From Pseudomonas resinovorans NBRC 106553 (GTDB lineage: Bacteria > Pseudomonadota > Gammaproteobacteria > Pseudomonadales > Pseudomonadaceae), in the NCBI RefSeq assembly GCF_000412695.1, contig NC_021499.1:4092001-4156000 (forward strand): DNA of 64,000 nucleotides. The letters run 5' to 3'. Positions 45,363 to 54,095 of this stretch are shown one piece after another (within the stretch, counting starts at the first letter, position 1; each line of letters opens with the position of its first letter). Under the pieces are notes generated by a model. It searched no databases, had not been told where the DNA came from, and was given only the letters and a program-made list of their open reading frames with translations. Position numbers and translations under genes: made by a program.

Positions 45363-45958
45363 GCGGATACCTCCTCGGCGGCGGCCGGGTCGGCCAGCAG
45401 CCGACGCAACTTCTGCAACGCATAGCGCAGGCGGCTTTTCACCGTCTCGGCGGGCGTGCGGGTGAGTTCGGCGATCTCGGTCAGCTCCAGGTCGCCATGG
45501 GCGCGCAGCAGGAACACCTCACGCTGCTCGCCGGGCAGTTCATCCAGGGCCGCGCGCAGGCGCTGCTGGTCCTGGCTGAGGGACAGTTCCCGCTCCGGGT
45601 CCGGGCTGCTGCCCGGCAGTGCGTCGCCGTGCAGGACCTCATCGAAGGTTTCCTCGCGGCCCTGCTGACGGCCGTGCTTGCGCCAGTGGTCGATCAGGCG
45701 GTTGCGGGCGATCTGGTAGAGCCAGGTCTTGAAGCTGGCCTGGCCCCGTTGTTCGGAGTCGCTGCGGATCAGGTTCAGCCAGGTTTCCTGGAAGATCTCC
45801 TCGGCCAGGCTGGCGTCGCCGCTGAGGCCGCAGAGGAAGCGATAGAGGCCAAGACGATGGCGCGCATAGAGCACGCCAAACGCCTCGGCATCGCCGTTGC
45901 GGTAACGCCGCAACAGGCTGGCGTCATCATCCGTGAGGGTCGCGTTCACGTCATTCAT
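45359..45958 (-). CDS. ECF sigma factor (RpoE-like sigma-70 family)
   Basis: A 199-residue sigma factor with region 2 (about 22-90: AFGVLYARHRLGLYRFLCG, EEIFQETWLNL, WLYQIARNRLIDHWRK) and region 4 (about 132-185: LPGEQREVFLLRAHGDLELTEIAELTRTP). No regions 1.1 or 3 are present, as in ECF factors. The ATG at 45958 lies 8 nt inside the end of the VWA gene; a longer frame exists, but 45958 gives the usual start. It is followed by the likely anti-sigma factor. Confidence 0.9.
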   Translation of the reverse strand: MNDVNATLTDDDASLLRRYRNGDAEAFGVLYARHRLGLYRFLCGLSGDASLAEEIFQETWLNLIRSDSEQRGQASFKTWLYQIARNRLIDHWRKHGRQQGREETFDEVLHGDALPGSSPDPERELSLSQDQQRLRAALDELPGEQREVFLLRAHGDLELTEIAELTRTPAETVKSRLRYALQKLRRLLADPAAAEEVSA

Positions 45959-47678
45959 TCCGCGCTTGGGATGGAGCGGAAGTTTGCAGGCTTTGCGCCA
46001 GTTCCACCAGTTGCACGAACTCGCCGCGCAGGCCGAAGCGATCGTCGCCACGGGCCTCGCGGGCCAGCCTGGCGCTATCGGTCAGGCCGAAATCGCCTGT
46101 GTACTTGCCACCCCTGAGCTGCTGGGCGAATGCCGCTACCGCGGCGGCGAAGCGCAAGTCTTCGCTGGCGTCGTCCAGGCTGGCCGCCTGGCCGGCGGCT
46201 ATGGGGCGCTCCAGCAGGCGGCTCTGCTCGGAGCCCGGGACCTTGTAACGCACCCGCAGCCAGGCCAGTTCATCGGCCTTGCCTTCGGCCTTGGCGGCTG
46301 CCTGGTAGCGCAGCGGTTCCAGCCAGCCCTTGGCACCGGCCGGAACAATCTCGTAGAGGGCGGTGATACTGTGCCCCGCACCGATTTCGCCGGCATCCAC
46401 CTTGTCGTTGCTGAAGTCCTCGCGCTTGAGGGCCCGGTTCTCGTAGCCCAGCAGGCGGTACTCGCTGATCTGCGCGGGGTTGAACTCCAGTTGCAGCTTC
46501 ACGTCCCGCGCCACCACCGACAGGGTCGAGCCAAGCTGGTCCACCAGCACCTTGCGCGCTTCGCGCAGGTTGTCGATGTAGGCGTAGTTGCCGTCGCCGG
46601 CGTCGGCCAGTTGCTCCATCAGCCGCTCGTTGTAGTTGTCCACGCCGAAGCCCAGGGTGGTGAGGGATACCCCGCCCTTGCGCTTGTGCTCCGCCATCTG
46701 GCGCAGGCTTTCGAAGTCGCTGATGCCGACGTTGAAGTCACCATCGGTGGCCAGCAGGATGCGGTTGATGCCACCGCTGATCAGGCCCTTCTGCGCCTCG
46801 GCATAGGCCAGCTGGATGCCCGATTCGCCAGCCGTCGAACCCCCGGCGCTGAGCTGCTCGATGGCGGCGCGGATCTTCGCCTTCTCGCTGCCCGGCGTGG
46901 AGCCCAGCACCACCCTCGCCTCCCCGGCATAGGTGACCAGGGACACGCGATCCTGCGGGCGCAACTGGTCCACCAGCAGCTTGAGGGTGCCCTGGACCAT
47001 GGGCAGGCCCTCGCGGCGGTCCATGGAGTCGGAGACATCCACCAGGAACACCAGGTTGGCCGGCGGCAGGCGTTCGACGCTGCTGTCGGAGGCCTTGATC
47101 GCCACCCGCAGCAGGCGGGTCTGTGGGTTCCAGGGGGTCTGCGCCAGCTCGACGCCAATGCCGAAGGGCACGTCGCCTTCGGGCAGCGGGTAGCTGTAGG
47201 GGAAGTAGTTGACCATCTCTTCCAGGCGCACCGCGTCGCCCGGTGGTAGCTGGCCCTGGTTGAGGAAGCGCCGCACGTTGGCATAGCTGCCGGTATCGAC
47301 GTCGATGCTGAAGGTGGAGACCGGTGCGCTGGCCACCGCCTGCACCGGATTGTCGGCCAGATGCTGGTACTGCTCGCGGGGCACATCGCGGTAGCCGGGC
47401 GCAAGCGCATCGGCCATGGGTGCCGGGGCGGCAAAGGTCATCTGGCGGCCTTCGGCGGAGTAGGCGGCGCGCTTGGCCTGGGAGGCGGGAGCGCCGAGCA
47501 TTTCCTGCTCTTGCAGCGGTTCAGGCTCGGTTCGGCTCGACAGCGGCGCTGGCACCACCGCCTTGCCACTTGCCGGCGCAGAGGCATCCTGGGCGCTGCA
47601 GGCTGCCAGGGCCAGCAGAATACCGGCAGTGAAGCCGGCGGCTAGGGGTTGATGGCGAAGGAAGTTATGGCTGGACAT
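45951..47678 (-). CDS. VWA-domain lipoprotein (YfbK-like, with von Willebrand factor and DUF3520 domains)
   Basis: A 575-residue protein with a lipobox LAAC (Cys28). A linker follows, then the YfbK-type N-terminal domain (about 110-195, with FSIDVDTGSYANVRRFL). The VWA domain (about 205-375) has the MIDAS motif DVSDSMD, a Thr in TYAGEA and Asp in ATDGDFNVG, and the C-terminal DUF3520-type domain follows (about 390-560). VWA domains bind metal and mediate protein contacts. GGGAGG stands 5 nt from the ATG. It is the first gene of an operon with an ECF sigma factor, which suggests an envelope sensing role; that is inference. Confidence 0.88.
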   Translation of the reverse strand: MSSHNFLRHQPLAAGFTAGILLALAACSAQDASAPASGKAVVPAPLSSRTEPEPLQEQEMLGAPASQAKRAAYSAEGRQMTFAAPAPMADALAPGYRDVPREQYQHLADNPVQAVASAPVSTFSIDVDTGSYANVRRFLNQGQLPPGDAVRLEEMVNYFPYSYPLPEGDVPFGIGVELAQTPWNPQTRLLRVAIKASDSSVERLPPANLVFLVDVSDSMDRREGLPMVQGTLKLLVDQLRPQDRVSLVTYAGEARVVLGSTPGSEKAKIRAAIEQLSAGGSTAGESGIQLAYAEAQKGLISGGINRILLATDGDFNVGISDFESLRQMAEHKRKGGVSLTTLGFGVDNYNERLMEQLADAGDGNYAYIDNLREARKVLVDQLGSTLSVVARDVKLQLEFNPAQISEYRLLGYENRALKREDFSNDKVDAGEIGAGHSITALYEIVPAGAKGWLEPLRYQAAAKAEGKADELAWLRVRYKVPGSEQSRLLERPIAAGQAASLDDASEDLRFAAAVAAFAQQLRGGKYTGDFGLTDSARLAREARGDDRFGLRGEFVQLVELAQSLQTSAPSQARNE

Positions 47679-47693
47679 GGACGCCTCCCGGGC

Positions 47694-47710
47694 ACGAATG
47701 GATCATTCGT
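47694..47710. promoter_or_regulatory. Inverted repeat upstream of the VWA-sigma operon
   Basis: ACGAATG-GAT-CATTCGT, perfect 7-bp arms, placed just upstream of the ribosome site of the VWA gene. It could be an operator or a 5' leader hairpin; the sequence does not decide. Confidence 0.45.
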
Positions 47711-47794
47711 ACCCTTGGACGGAGGCGCGGCAGCAAACGGGTTAGGGCTGTGTCGTTATTTCGGCTGCAGGCTGGCTACAGCGCTAGCTGCAGG

Positions 47795-47832
47795 AGCGAA
47801 TTCATTCGCGAAAGGGCGGCGCAGTTGCCCCA
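47795..47832. repeat. Degenerate copy of the GGCGAATTCATTCGCC repeat
   Basis: GCGAATTCATTCGC followed by AAAGGGCGGCGCAGTTGCCCC, a worn form of the repeat at 43180-43214. The right hairpin is only partly kept. Confidence 0.6.
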
Positions 47833-47867
47833 GTCCACCAGCAACGACAGCCCCTTCAGATCCAGGC

Positions 47868-47919
47868 GTAGCCCGAGCGGGAATCGTTGGGTTTCGCTTC
47901 GCTCTACACCAACCTACGG
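47868..47919 (-). repeat. Interspersed repeat fragment (GTAGGTTGGTGTAGAGCG type)
   Basis: On the minus strand it begins CCGTAGGTTGGTGTAGAG and continues through GCGAAACCCAACG to CGGGCTACG, a repeat type frequent in Pseudomonas intergenic DNA. It abuts the stop of the MocR-type gene. Together with the preceding element it fills most of the 254-bp gap. Confidence 0.6.
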
Positions 47920-47932
47920 CACAGCGCAGCCC

Positions 47933-49366
47933 CTACAGCCCGGCCTCCTGGCAGAGCTGCTTGGCCAGCATGCCGAGGGTCATGATGGCGCGCTCGGCCT
48001 CGCGGTTCCACGGGATGCCGCAGTTCAACCGGACGCAGTGGTTGAACTGCTCGGTGTTACTGAAGATCAGCCCTGGCGCGATGCTGATGCCCTGCTGCAA
48101 GGCGCGCACGTGCAAGTCCTTGGTATTCACCTTGGCCGGCAGGCTGATCCAGAGGATGAAACCGCCGTTGGGCCGGGTGATCTGGGTGCCCTCGGGGAAG
48201 TACTGCTGCACCCCCAGCTGGAAGGCGGTGAGGTTCTTCCGGTACTCCTGGCGGATATAGCGCAGGTGCCGGTCGTAGCCGCCGTTCTCCAGGTACGCCG
48301 CGACGCCCATCTGGGTCACGCTGCACGCCGAATGGGTGCTGAAGGTCTGCAGCCGCTGGATTTCCGCCTGGTACTTGCCGGCCACCATCCAGCCGATCCG
48401 CACGCCGGGGGACAGGGTCTTGGAGAAGCTGGAGCAGTAGATCACCCGGTCATCCAGGTCATAGGCCTTGATGGCCTTGGACGGCCCCTGGTCGAACATC
48501 AGCTCGCCGTAGATATCGTCTTCGATGATCTGGATGTCGAAATCCGAGGACAGGCGCAGCAGCTGCTTCTGCCGCTCTTCCGGGATGGTCCCGCCCAGCG
48601 GGTTGCTCAGCCGCGCGGTGAGCACCAGGGCCTTGATCGGCCACTGGTTGGCGGCCAGTTGCAGGGCCTCCAGGCTGATGCCGGTGGTCGGATCGCTGGG
48701 GATCTCGATCACTTTCAGGCCCAGCAGGTCGGCCAATTGCAGCAGGCCATAGTAGGTGGGCGACTCGGTGGCGATCAGGTCCCCCGGCCGGGTCAGCACG
48801 CGCAGGCTCATCTGCAGCGCGTCCACGCAGCCATGGGTGATCACCACTTCGCTCGGGTCGACCACCACGCCGGCGTCGCGCATGCGGATCGCCACCTGGC
48901 GCCGCAGCGGCTCGAAGCCGGGGCTGAACATGTAGCTGAAGGCGCGCGGGCTGTGGAAGCGCGTCACCTTGGCCAGTTGCTGGTGCAGGGTGCGCACCGG
49001 CAGGTAGTCGACATGGGGAACCGCAGCGCCCAGGGGGAACACACCCTCGCGGCGGGATTCGGCCAGCACCTGCTGGATGATGCTGGCGCGGGTCACCAGG
49101 CCTGGGCGCTCGACACGGGCGATGTCCGGCGTGGAGGCGGTCAGGGCCGGGGTCTGGTGTACATAGAAACCGGATTGCGGACGGGCGCGGATCAGGCCCT
49201 GGTCCTCGAGGCTGGCGTAGGCCTGCAGCACCGTGGCGTGGCTGACGCTGAGCTGGGAACTGAGCTTGCGCACCGAGGGTACGCGTTCGCCAGGCTGGTA
49301 GACGCCACGGCGAATATCATCGGCCAGTTGCTGGGCGATGCGTTGGTAGAGCAACAGATTGGTCAT
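47933..49366 (-). CDS. MocR-type GntR regulator with aminotransferase domain
   Basis: A 477-residue fusion of a GntR winged helix (about 1-70, with PGERVPSVRKLSSQLSVSHATVLQAY) and a fold-type I aminotransferase domain (about 100-470). The PLP lysine lies in SSFSKTLSPGVRIGW. MocR proteins use PLP or its amino acid adduct as effector. No divergent target gene is obvious, since the neighbouring genes run the same way, so its regulon is unknown. The ATG at 49366 is preferred to a start 51 nt upstream because it begins at the winged helix. Confidence 0.9.
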   Translation of the reverse strand: MTNLLLYQRIAQQLADDIRRGVYQPGERVPSVRKLSSQLSVSHATVLQAYASLEDQGLIRARPQSGFYVHQTPALTASTPDIARVERPGLVTRASIIQQVLAESRREGVFPLGAAVPHVDYLPVRTLHQQLAKVTRFHSPRAFSYMFSPGFEPLRRQVAIRMRDAGVVVDPSEVVITHGCVDALQMSLRVLTRPGDLIATESPTYYGLLQLADLLGLKVIEIPSDPTTGISLEALQLAANQWPIKALVLTARLSNPLGGTIPEERQKQLLRLSSDFDIQIIEDDIYGELMFDQGPSKAIKAYDLDDRVIYCSSFSKTLSPGVRIGWMVAGKYQAEIQRLQTFSTHSACSVTQMGVAAYLENGGYDRHLRYIRQEYRKNLTAFQLGVQQYFPEGTQITRPNGGFILWISLPAKVNTKDLHVRALQQGISIAPGLIFSNTEQFNHCVRLNCGIPWNREAERAIMTLGMLAKQLCQEAGL

Positions 49367-49473
49367 GGCGGCATTACCTGAATCACTGGACCGAAACACT
49401 ATAGGAACACTCTGCAACTGAACCGGTACAGATCAATAAATTGTGTGCGATACAGCGATTTTGTCCAGGCACG

Positions 49474-49508
49474 AAAAAGCCCCGGCGCCGAATGGCGGCC
49501 GGGGCTTT
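49474..49508 (-). terminator. Intrinsic terminator of the OmpA operon
   Basis: On the minus strand AAAGCCCCGGC pairs with GCCGGGGCTTT across an 11-nt loop, followed by a run of T. It lies 13 nt after the OmpA-family stop. Confidence 0.88.
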
Positions 49509-49520
49509 CCTTGGCGCGGG

Positions 49521-50333
49521 TCAGCGCGCCTGGCCGAGCTGGCCCTTTTCGTTGGAGAAGACGATCTCCACCCGGCGGTTCTGCGCCCTGCCCCGGTTGG
49601 AGGCGTTCTCCGCCACCGGGAAGGCTTCGCCGAAGCCCTGGACCTGGATGCGCTTGGCATCGATGCCGAGGTCGATCAGCGCATCGGCCACCGCCTGGGC
49701 ACGCTCGGTGGAGAGCCTCAGGTTGTCGGCCTTGGTGCCGCTGCTGTCGGTGTAACCCTCGATGCGCACGATGCGCCGTGGATTGAGCTGGAGGAACTGC
49801 ACCAGCTTGAGCACGGTGCGGTTGGCCGACGGCTTGAGATCGGCATGGCCGGTGTCGAACAGCACATCGCCCAGGGTCATCACCAGGCCGCGATCGGTTT
49901 CGGTGGCGGCCAGGGCGATCATCTGTTCTTCCAGCCATTTGCCCTGCTGCTGGACGCTGAGCAGCTTGGCTTCACGCAGCGCCAGTTGCAGCCGCTCGCG
50001 CTCCAGCTGCAACTTGGCGGCGCGGGCCTGGTTCTGGCTCTGCTCGCTGTGCTGGGTGGCGATCTCGCTGTAGCGGCGGCTGAGGTAGGCGTAGTGGACG
50101 ACGTCGGCGTCATTGCCCCAGTAGCTGGACAGGCGTTCGGCGCGGGCCAGGGATTCACCGGCGCGGATCACATCCTTGGGCGCGGCGCTGAGGACATTCT
50201 GGTCCTCCTTGACCTGCTGGAACATCTGCCGGGACTGCTCCAGGCTCTCTTCGGTACTTTGCTGATTGGCGCAGCCGCCCAGCAGTCCAAGGCCGAGCAG
50301 CAGGCCGGCACTCAATGCTCGATTCCGCTTCAC
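49521..50333 (-). CDS. OmpA-family lipoprotein with DUF4398-like N-terminal region
   Basis: A 270-residue lipoprotein (lipobox GLLGGC, Cys21). A helical DUF4398-like part spans about 25-135 and is followed by a C-terminal OmpA peptidoglycan-binding domain (about 150-260, with EGYTDSSGTKADNLRLSTERA and NRRVEIVF). It would bind the cell wall from the outer membrane. It overlaps the upstream small lipoprotein gene by 4 nt and ends the operon at a terminator. Confidence 0.9.
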   Translation of the reverse strand: MKRNRALSAGLLLGLGLLGGCANQQSTEESLEQSRQMFQQVKEDQNVLSAAPKDVIRAGESLARAERLSSYWGNDADVVHYAYLSRRYSEIATQHSEQSQNQARAAKLQLERERLQLALREAKLLSVQQQGKWLEEQMIALAATETDRGLVMTLGDVLFDTGHADLKPSANRTVLKLVQFLQLNPRRIVRIEGYTDSSGTKADNLRLSTERAQAVADALIDLGIDAKRIQVQGFGEAFPVAENASNRGRAQNRRVEIVFSNEKGQLGQAR

Positions 50334-50704
50334 TGCGCATCCCCCAACTGCTTACGCAGGCGATTGATCCGCGAGTTCAGCTCGGCCAGCTGCTCCTGGC
50401 TCTTCTGGGTCAACACCTTGGCCTCGGCCAGGCGCGCGTCCAGTTCGGCTTGCTCGGCCAGGACACGGGCGCGCTTGTAGTCTTCCTCGCCCATGTTCTT
50501 CTCGGCCAGGGCGAGCTTGTCCTGCGCCAGCTTCATTTCTTCCAGCTGTTCGGTGGCGCCAACGGCCTTGGCCTGCTCCACCGCCTTCTGGGTCAGGCGC
50601 ATCTGCTCGACGGGCGCCGGGTCGTGGGCGCAGCCGGCCAGGGCCAGCAAGGCGAGGCCGGCGGCAAACAGGGGTGTCTTGCTCACTAGAGAATTCCTAA
50701 TCAT
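50330..50704 (-). CDS. DUF4398 small lipoprotein
   Basis: A 124-residue lipoprotein with lipobox LALAGC (Cys25) and a mature part that is almost one long charged helix (about 35-120), of the DUF4398 kind. The same helical region heads the OmpA-family protein encoded next, so the two could pair through their helices. Its start overlaps the binding-protein gene by 4 nt, and its stop overlaps the OmpA gene by 4 nt. Confidence 0.85.
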   Translation of the reverse strand: MIRNSLVSKTPLFAAGLALLALAGCAHDPAPVEQMRLTQKAVEQAKAVGATEQLEEMKLAQDKLALAEKNMGEEDYKRARVLAEQAELDARLAEAKVLTQKSQEQLAELNSRINRLRKQLGDAQ

Positions 50705-51519
50705 TCGGGAGTGCCGGGCGGTTGCATCTGCAGGGCCTTCCAGCGTTCCAGGTTGCGTTGCAGCAGGGTTTCCGGCACCCCGGCGGCGACCAATTCTGTC
50801 ATTTTTTTCGCCAACTGTCCGCGCAGCCAGGGGTCGTTGCAGGCCGAGTTGTGGGACAGCGTGAGGAACAGACCTTCACTTGAAATCGGAGGTTCCAGGG
50901 CAACCAGATCATCGGCCATCCCTAAGGTGTCGGCCAGCACCAGGCCGGGGTAGCGTTCGTACAGGACGAAGTCGGTGCGCTCGAGCAGGAGCTTCTGATA
51001 CGCCTGGGTGAGGCTGGGGACTTCCTCGAGCTTGAGGTTTTCCCTGGCGAAGCGATCGAAGGCTTCGCCGAAGCTGTTCTTCACCAGGGTGCCGCCGGTG
51101 TGATTGCGCAGGTCGTCCCAACCGCTGTAGGGGAAGGCCTTGTCGCGCTTGACCCAGGCAACGCTCTGGGTCTCGAGGAACGGCGGATGGACGTAGTCCA
51201 TGGTTTCCAGGCGCGGCAGGGTGAGGAAAGCGCCGGCGAGCAGGTCGACACGACCGGTGCGCACTTCATCCTGGGCGCGGGACCAGGGGCCGGTGTAGAG
51301 CACGTCCACCTTCAGCCCGAGTTCCTTGGCGATCTGCTTGAGCAGGTCGGCGTTGGCGCCGATCAGTCGCTTGGGGTCCTCGGGATCGCGCCAGAGATAC
51401 GGCGGATACTCGGGGTTGCCAGTGGCCACCAGGCGCTCGCATTTCCCGGCCGCCTGCCCAAGCCCGGGTAGCAGGCAGAGCGCGAGAAGCAGGGACGAGA
51501 GGTGGAGTCGACTTGGCAT
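50701..51519 (-). CDS. Periplasmic solute-binding protein (family 3-like)
   Basis: A 272-residue protein with a signal peptide (about 1-23) and a type II binding fold (GNPEYPPYLWRDPEDPKRLIGANADLL; TGRVDLLAGAFLTLPR). No transporter genes adjoin it. It is the first gene of a three-gene operon with two lipoproteins and probably senses or carries a small molecule at the envelope. The ligand cannot be told. Confidence 0.85.
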   Translation of the reverse strand: MPSRLHLSSLLLALCLLPGLGQAAGKCERLVATGNPEYPPYLWRDPEDPKRLIGANADLLKQIAKELGLKVDVLYTGPWSRAQDEVRTGRVDLLAGAFLTLPRLETMDYVHPPFLETQSVAWVKRDKAFPYSGWDDLRNHTGGTLVKNSFGEAFDRFARENLKLEEVPSLTQAYQKLLLERTDFVLYERYPGLVLADTLGMADDLVALEPPISSEGLFLTLSHNSACNDPWLRGQLAKKMTELVAAGVPETLLQRNLERWKALQMQPPGTPE

Positions 51520-51633
51520 CTGAGGTTTCCCGGACTGGACAATCGATTGGCTGTGAGGCGGGCGACAGCGCTTGCGGTGCGCGCCATGCTAGCGTACAGG
51601 CGGCAAGAAGAACCATTGGTTATAAGGATGGCC

Positions 51634-52563
51634 ATGAAAAAGCTCATCATCGCAATCGTCATCCTGCTGACGGCAGTTGCGGCGACCCTTTACCTCTCCC
51701 CCGCCGCGCTGACGGCCAGTGTGCGCCTGGTGGAACGCCAGCTCGCCGGCCTGTCGGAGCGACAGGTCACGCTGGGCGATCTTAGCATCCATTACTACGA
51801 GGGCGGCCCGAACAAGGGTGAAACCATCGTGATGGTTCACGGTTTCGGCGCCAGCAAGGACAACTGGCTGCGCTTCGCCCGGCACTTCACCGAGCGCTAC
51901 CACGTGATCGCCCTCGACCTGCCCGGCTTCGGCGACAGCGACAGACCCGCCGGCAGCTACGACGTCGGTACCCAGGCCGAACGCCTGGAGTCCTTCATCA
52001 AGGCCCTGGAACTGGGCCGGGTGCACCTGGTAGGCAATTCCATGGGCGGACACATCGCCGCGCTCTTCGCCTCCCGCTACCCGCGCCAGGTGCGCAGCCT
52101 GGCGCTGTTCGACAACGGCGGCGTCACGGCGCCGAACAAGAGCGAGATGTTCCGCCTGATCGAAAGCGGCCAGCCCAACCCATTGGTGGCGCGCAATGCC
52201 GAGGAATTCCAGCGCATGCTGGAGTTCGTCTTCGTCGAGCCACCGCCACTGCCGGCCTCGGTGAAGGCCTACCTGGCCGAACAGTCCATGGCCAACGAGG
52301 CGCACTACGATGAAGTCTTCCGCCAGCTGCGCGAGCGCTACATCCCGCTGGAGCCCGAGCTGCCGCGCATCACCGCGCCCACCCTGCTGCTCTGGGGCGA
52401 CCGTGACCGGGTGCTGGACGTGTCCAGTATCGAGGTGATGAAGCCGCTGCTGAAGCACCCCAGCGTGGTGATCATGAAGGACTGCGGCCACGCGCCGATG
52501 ATCGAGCGCCCCGAAGAAACCGCCCGGCATTACCAGGCCTTCCTCGACGGCCATCGTGGCTGA
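51634..52563 (+). CDS. Alpha/beta hydrolase (lipase/esterase-like) with N-terminal membrane anchor
   Basis: A 309-residue protein with an N-terminal signal anchor (about 3-22). The alpha/beta hydrolase fold follows: HGFGASKDNW (oxyanion hole), nucleophile in GNSMGG (Ser near 142), Asp in LLWGDRDRVLD and His in DCGHAPMIERP. It resembles monoacylglycerol lipase-type enzymes (PA2949 by position, from memory). The ATG at 51634 is chosen because AAGGA lies 5 nt upstream; a second ATG 6 nt earlier would overlap that site. Confidence 0.88.
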   Translation: MKKLIIAIVILLTAVAATLYLSPAALTASVRLVERQLAGLSERQVTLGDLSIHYYEGGPNKGETIVMVHGFGASKDNWLRFARHFTERYHVIALDLPGFGDSDRPAGSYDVGTQAERLESFIKALELGRVHLVGNSMGGHIAALFASRYPRQVRSLALFDNGGVTAPNKSEMFRLIESGQPNPLVARNAEEFQRMLEFVFVEPPPLPASVKAYLAEQSMANEAHYDEVFRQLRERYIPLEPELPRITAPTLLLWGDRDRVLDVSSIEVMKPLLKHPSVVIMKDCGHAPMIERPEETARHYQAFLDGHRG

Positions 52564-52651
52564 GGAAGGGGGCGAAAGCTTCTCGCGGACTCTTTGGGGA
52601 CACACCGGATTGGCAATCCGGTATCAGGGATGGGCTTTAAATTCTGATCCC

Positions 52652-53010
52652 AGCTCATTGCCGCGTTGGTTGCGGGTTTCTGTTTCGCCCTCCCGGGCGA
52701 CTCCCTTTGGCAATCGCCCCAAAGGAAGCAAAAGGCTTGCCCCGACATCCGGGCCCGGCTTCGCCGGACTGCCCTCGCTCCATCCTTGTTCCGGGGGCCC
52801 GCCGCGAAGGGCCATCCATGGCCCTGCGCGGCTCTCGCGGCATCCATGCCGCTCGTCCCCCTACACAAGGATTCCACTCGGCCTCCTGAAGGGGCGGCTT
52901 GCGCGGCGTCATCTTCGCTGCTTCGTTCCAGTCCGGTGTGGGCAACAGGGTTGCTTCGTGCCTGCCGGCGCGAGTCACCCCTCGCCCCCTGGGAGAGGGG
53001 CGGGGCGGGC
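52652..53010 (+). repeat. Structured interspersed repeat, copy C
   Basis: About 359 bp in the 602-bp gap between the convergent lipase-like gene and etfA. Compared with copy A it changes both sides of several stems: CGCCC/GGGCG for CGCCT/AGGCG (52686-52699), CCGGC/GCCGG for TTGGC/GCCAA around TTC, GCCGCG/CGCGGC for GGCGCG/CGCGCC and A-T for G-C in the GGCCAT stem (52801-52832). The GCGGCAT/ATGCCGC stem is unchanged. It has no matching open frame with a ribosome site. I see nothing in 52564-52651. 53011-53110 shows nothing beyond short GC-rich runs. Confidence 0.85.
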
Positions 53011-53110
53011 CGCGTTCGGAAGAGGGATGCCTCCGGTGGCACGGAGTCAGGCAAAGGTAATTACACAAAGTTGCCAACCCGGTACCCCCCAAACGCCAGC
53101 AACGAACCAT

Positions 53111-53137
53111 AAAAAAACCCGCTCCTAGGAGCGGGTT
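53111..53137 (-). terminator. Intrinsic terminator of etfBA
   Basis: AACCCGCTCC pairs with GGAGCGGGTT around TA, followed on the minus strand by seven T. It lies about 30 nt after the etfA stop. Confidence 0.9.
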
Positions 53138-53165
53138 CTTTCGTACGGCAGGCCGGGAAGCGCTA

Positions 53166-54095
53166 TTACAGCAGCTTTTCCAGTTCCGGTACGGCTTCGA
53201 ACAGGTCAGCCACCAGGCCGTAGTCAGCCACCTGGAAGATCGGGGCTTCTTCGTCCTTGTTGATCGCGACGATGACCTTGGAGTCCTTCATACCGGCCAG
53301 GTGCTGGATGGCACCGGAGATGCCCACGGCGATGTACAGCTGCGGGGCAACGATCTTGCCGGTCTGGCCGACCTGCATGTCGTTCGGTACGAAACCGGCG
53401 TCGACGGCGGCACGGGAAGCACCCACAGCGGCACCCAGCTTGTCGGCCAGGGCGTACAGGTGCTTGAAGTTGTCACCGTTCTGCATGCCACGGCCGCCGG
53501 AAACGACGATCTTGGCAGCGGTCAGTTCCGGACGGTCGGACTTGGCCAGTTCTTCGCCCACGAAGGCGGACTTGCCTGCGTCGGCCGAGCCGCTCACGGC
53601 TTCAACGGCAGCGGAGCCGCCTTCGGCAGCAACCGGGTCGAAACCGGTGGCACGCACGGTGATCACTTTCACGGCAGCCGAGGACTGCACGGTAGCGATG
53701 GCGTTACCGGCATAGATCGGACGCTTGAAGGTGTCGGCGCTTTCAACGGCGATGATCTCGGAGATCTGGTCGACGTCCAGCTGCGCGGCAACGCGCGGCA
53801 GGATGTTCTTACCGTTGCTGGTGGCAGCAGCCAGGATGTGGCTGTAGCCCTTGCCCAGCTCGGCGATCAGCGGAGCGACGTTTTCCGGCAGCTGGTGAGC
53901 GTAGGCGGCGTTGTCGGCAACCAGCACCTTGCTCACGCCAGCGATCTTGGCAGCGGCTTCGGCAGCGGCAGCGGCGTTGGAGCCAGCAACCAGCACGTGG
54001 ATATCACCACCGATCTTGGCGGCAGCAGCCACGGTGTTCAGGGTGGCGGCAGCCAGTGCGGCGTTGGTGTGTTCAGCGATAACCAGGATAGCCAT
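53166..54095 (-). CDS. etfA: Electron transfer flavoprotein alpha subunit EtfA
   Basis: Binds FAD and carries electrons from acyl-CoA dehydrogenases (including AtuD in this window) to ETF-ubiquinone oxidoreductase. The 309-residue protein has the alpha/beta N-terminal domain and the FAD domain with [13 protein letters not shown] (about 198-210) and [13 protein letters not shown]. It shares one base with the etfB stop (TGATG) and is the last gene before a terminator. Confidence 0.97.
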   Translation of the reverse strand: MAILVIAEHTNAALAAATLNTVAAAAKIGGDIHVLVAGSNAAAAAEAAAKIAGVSKVLVADNAAYAHQLPENVAPLIAELGKGYSHILAAATSNGKNILPRVAAQLDVDQISEIIAVESADTFKRPIYAGNAIATVQSSAAVKVITVRATGFDPVAAEGGSAAVEAVSGSADAGKSAFVGEELAKSDRPELTAAKIVVSGGRGMQNGDNFKHLYALADKLGAAVGASRAAVDAGFVPNDMQVGQTGKIVAPQLYIAVGISGAIQHLAGMKDSKVIVAINKDEEAPIFQVADYGLVADLFEAVPELEKLL

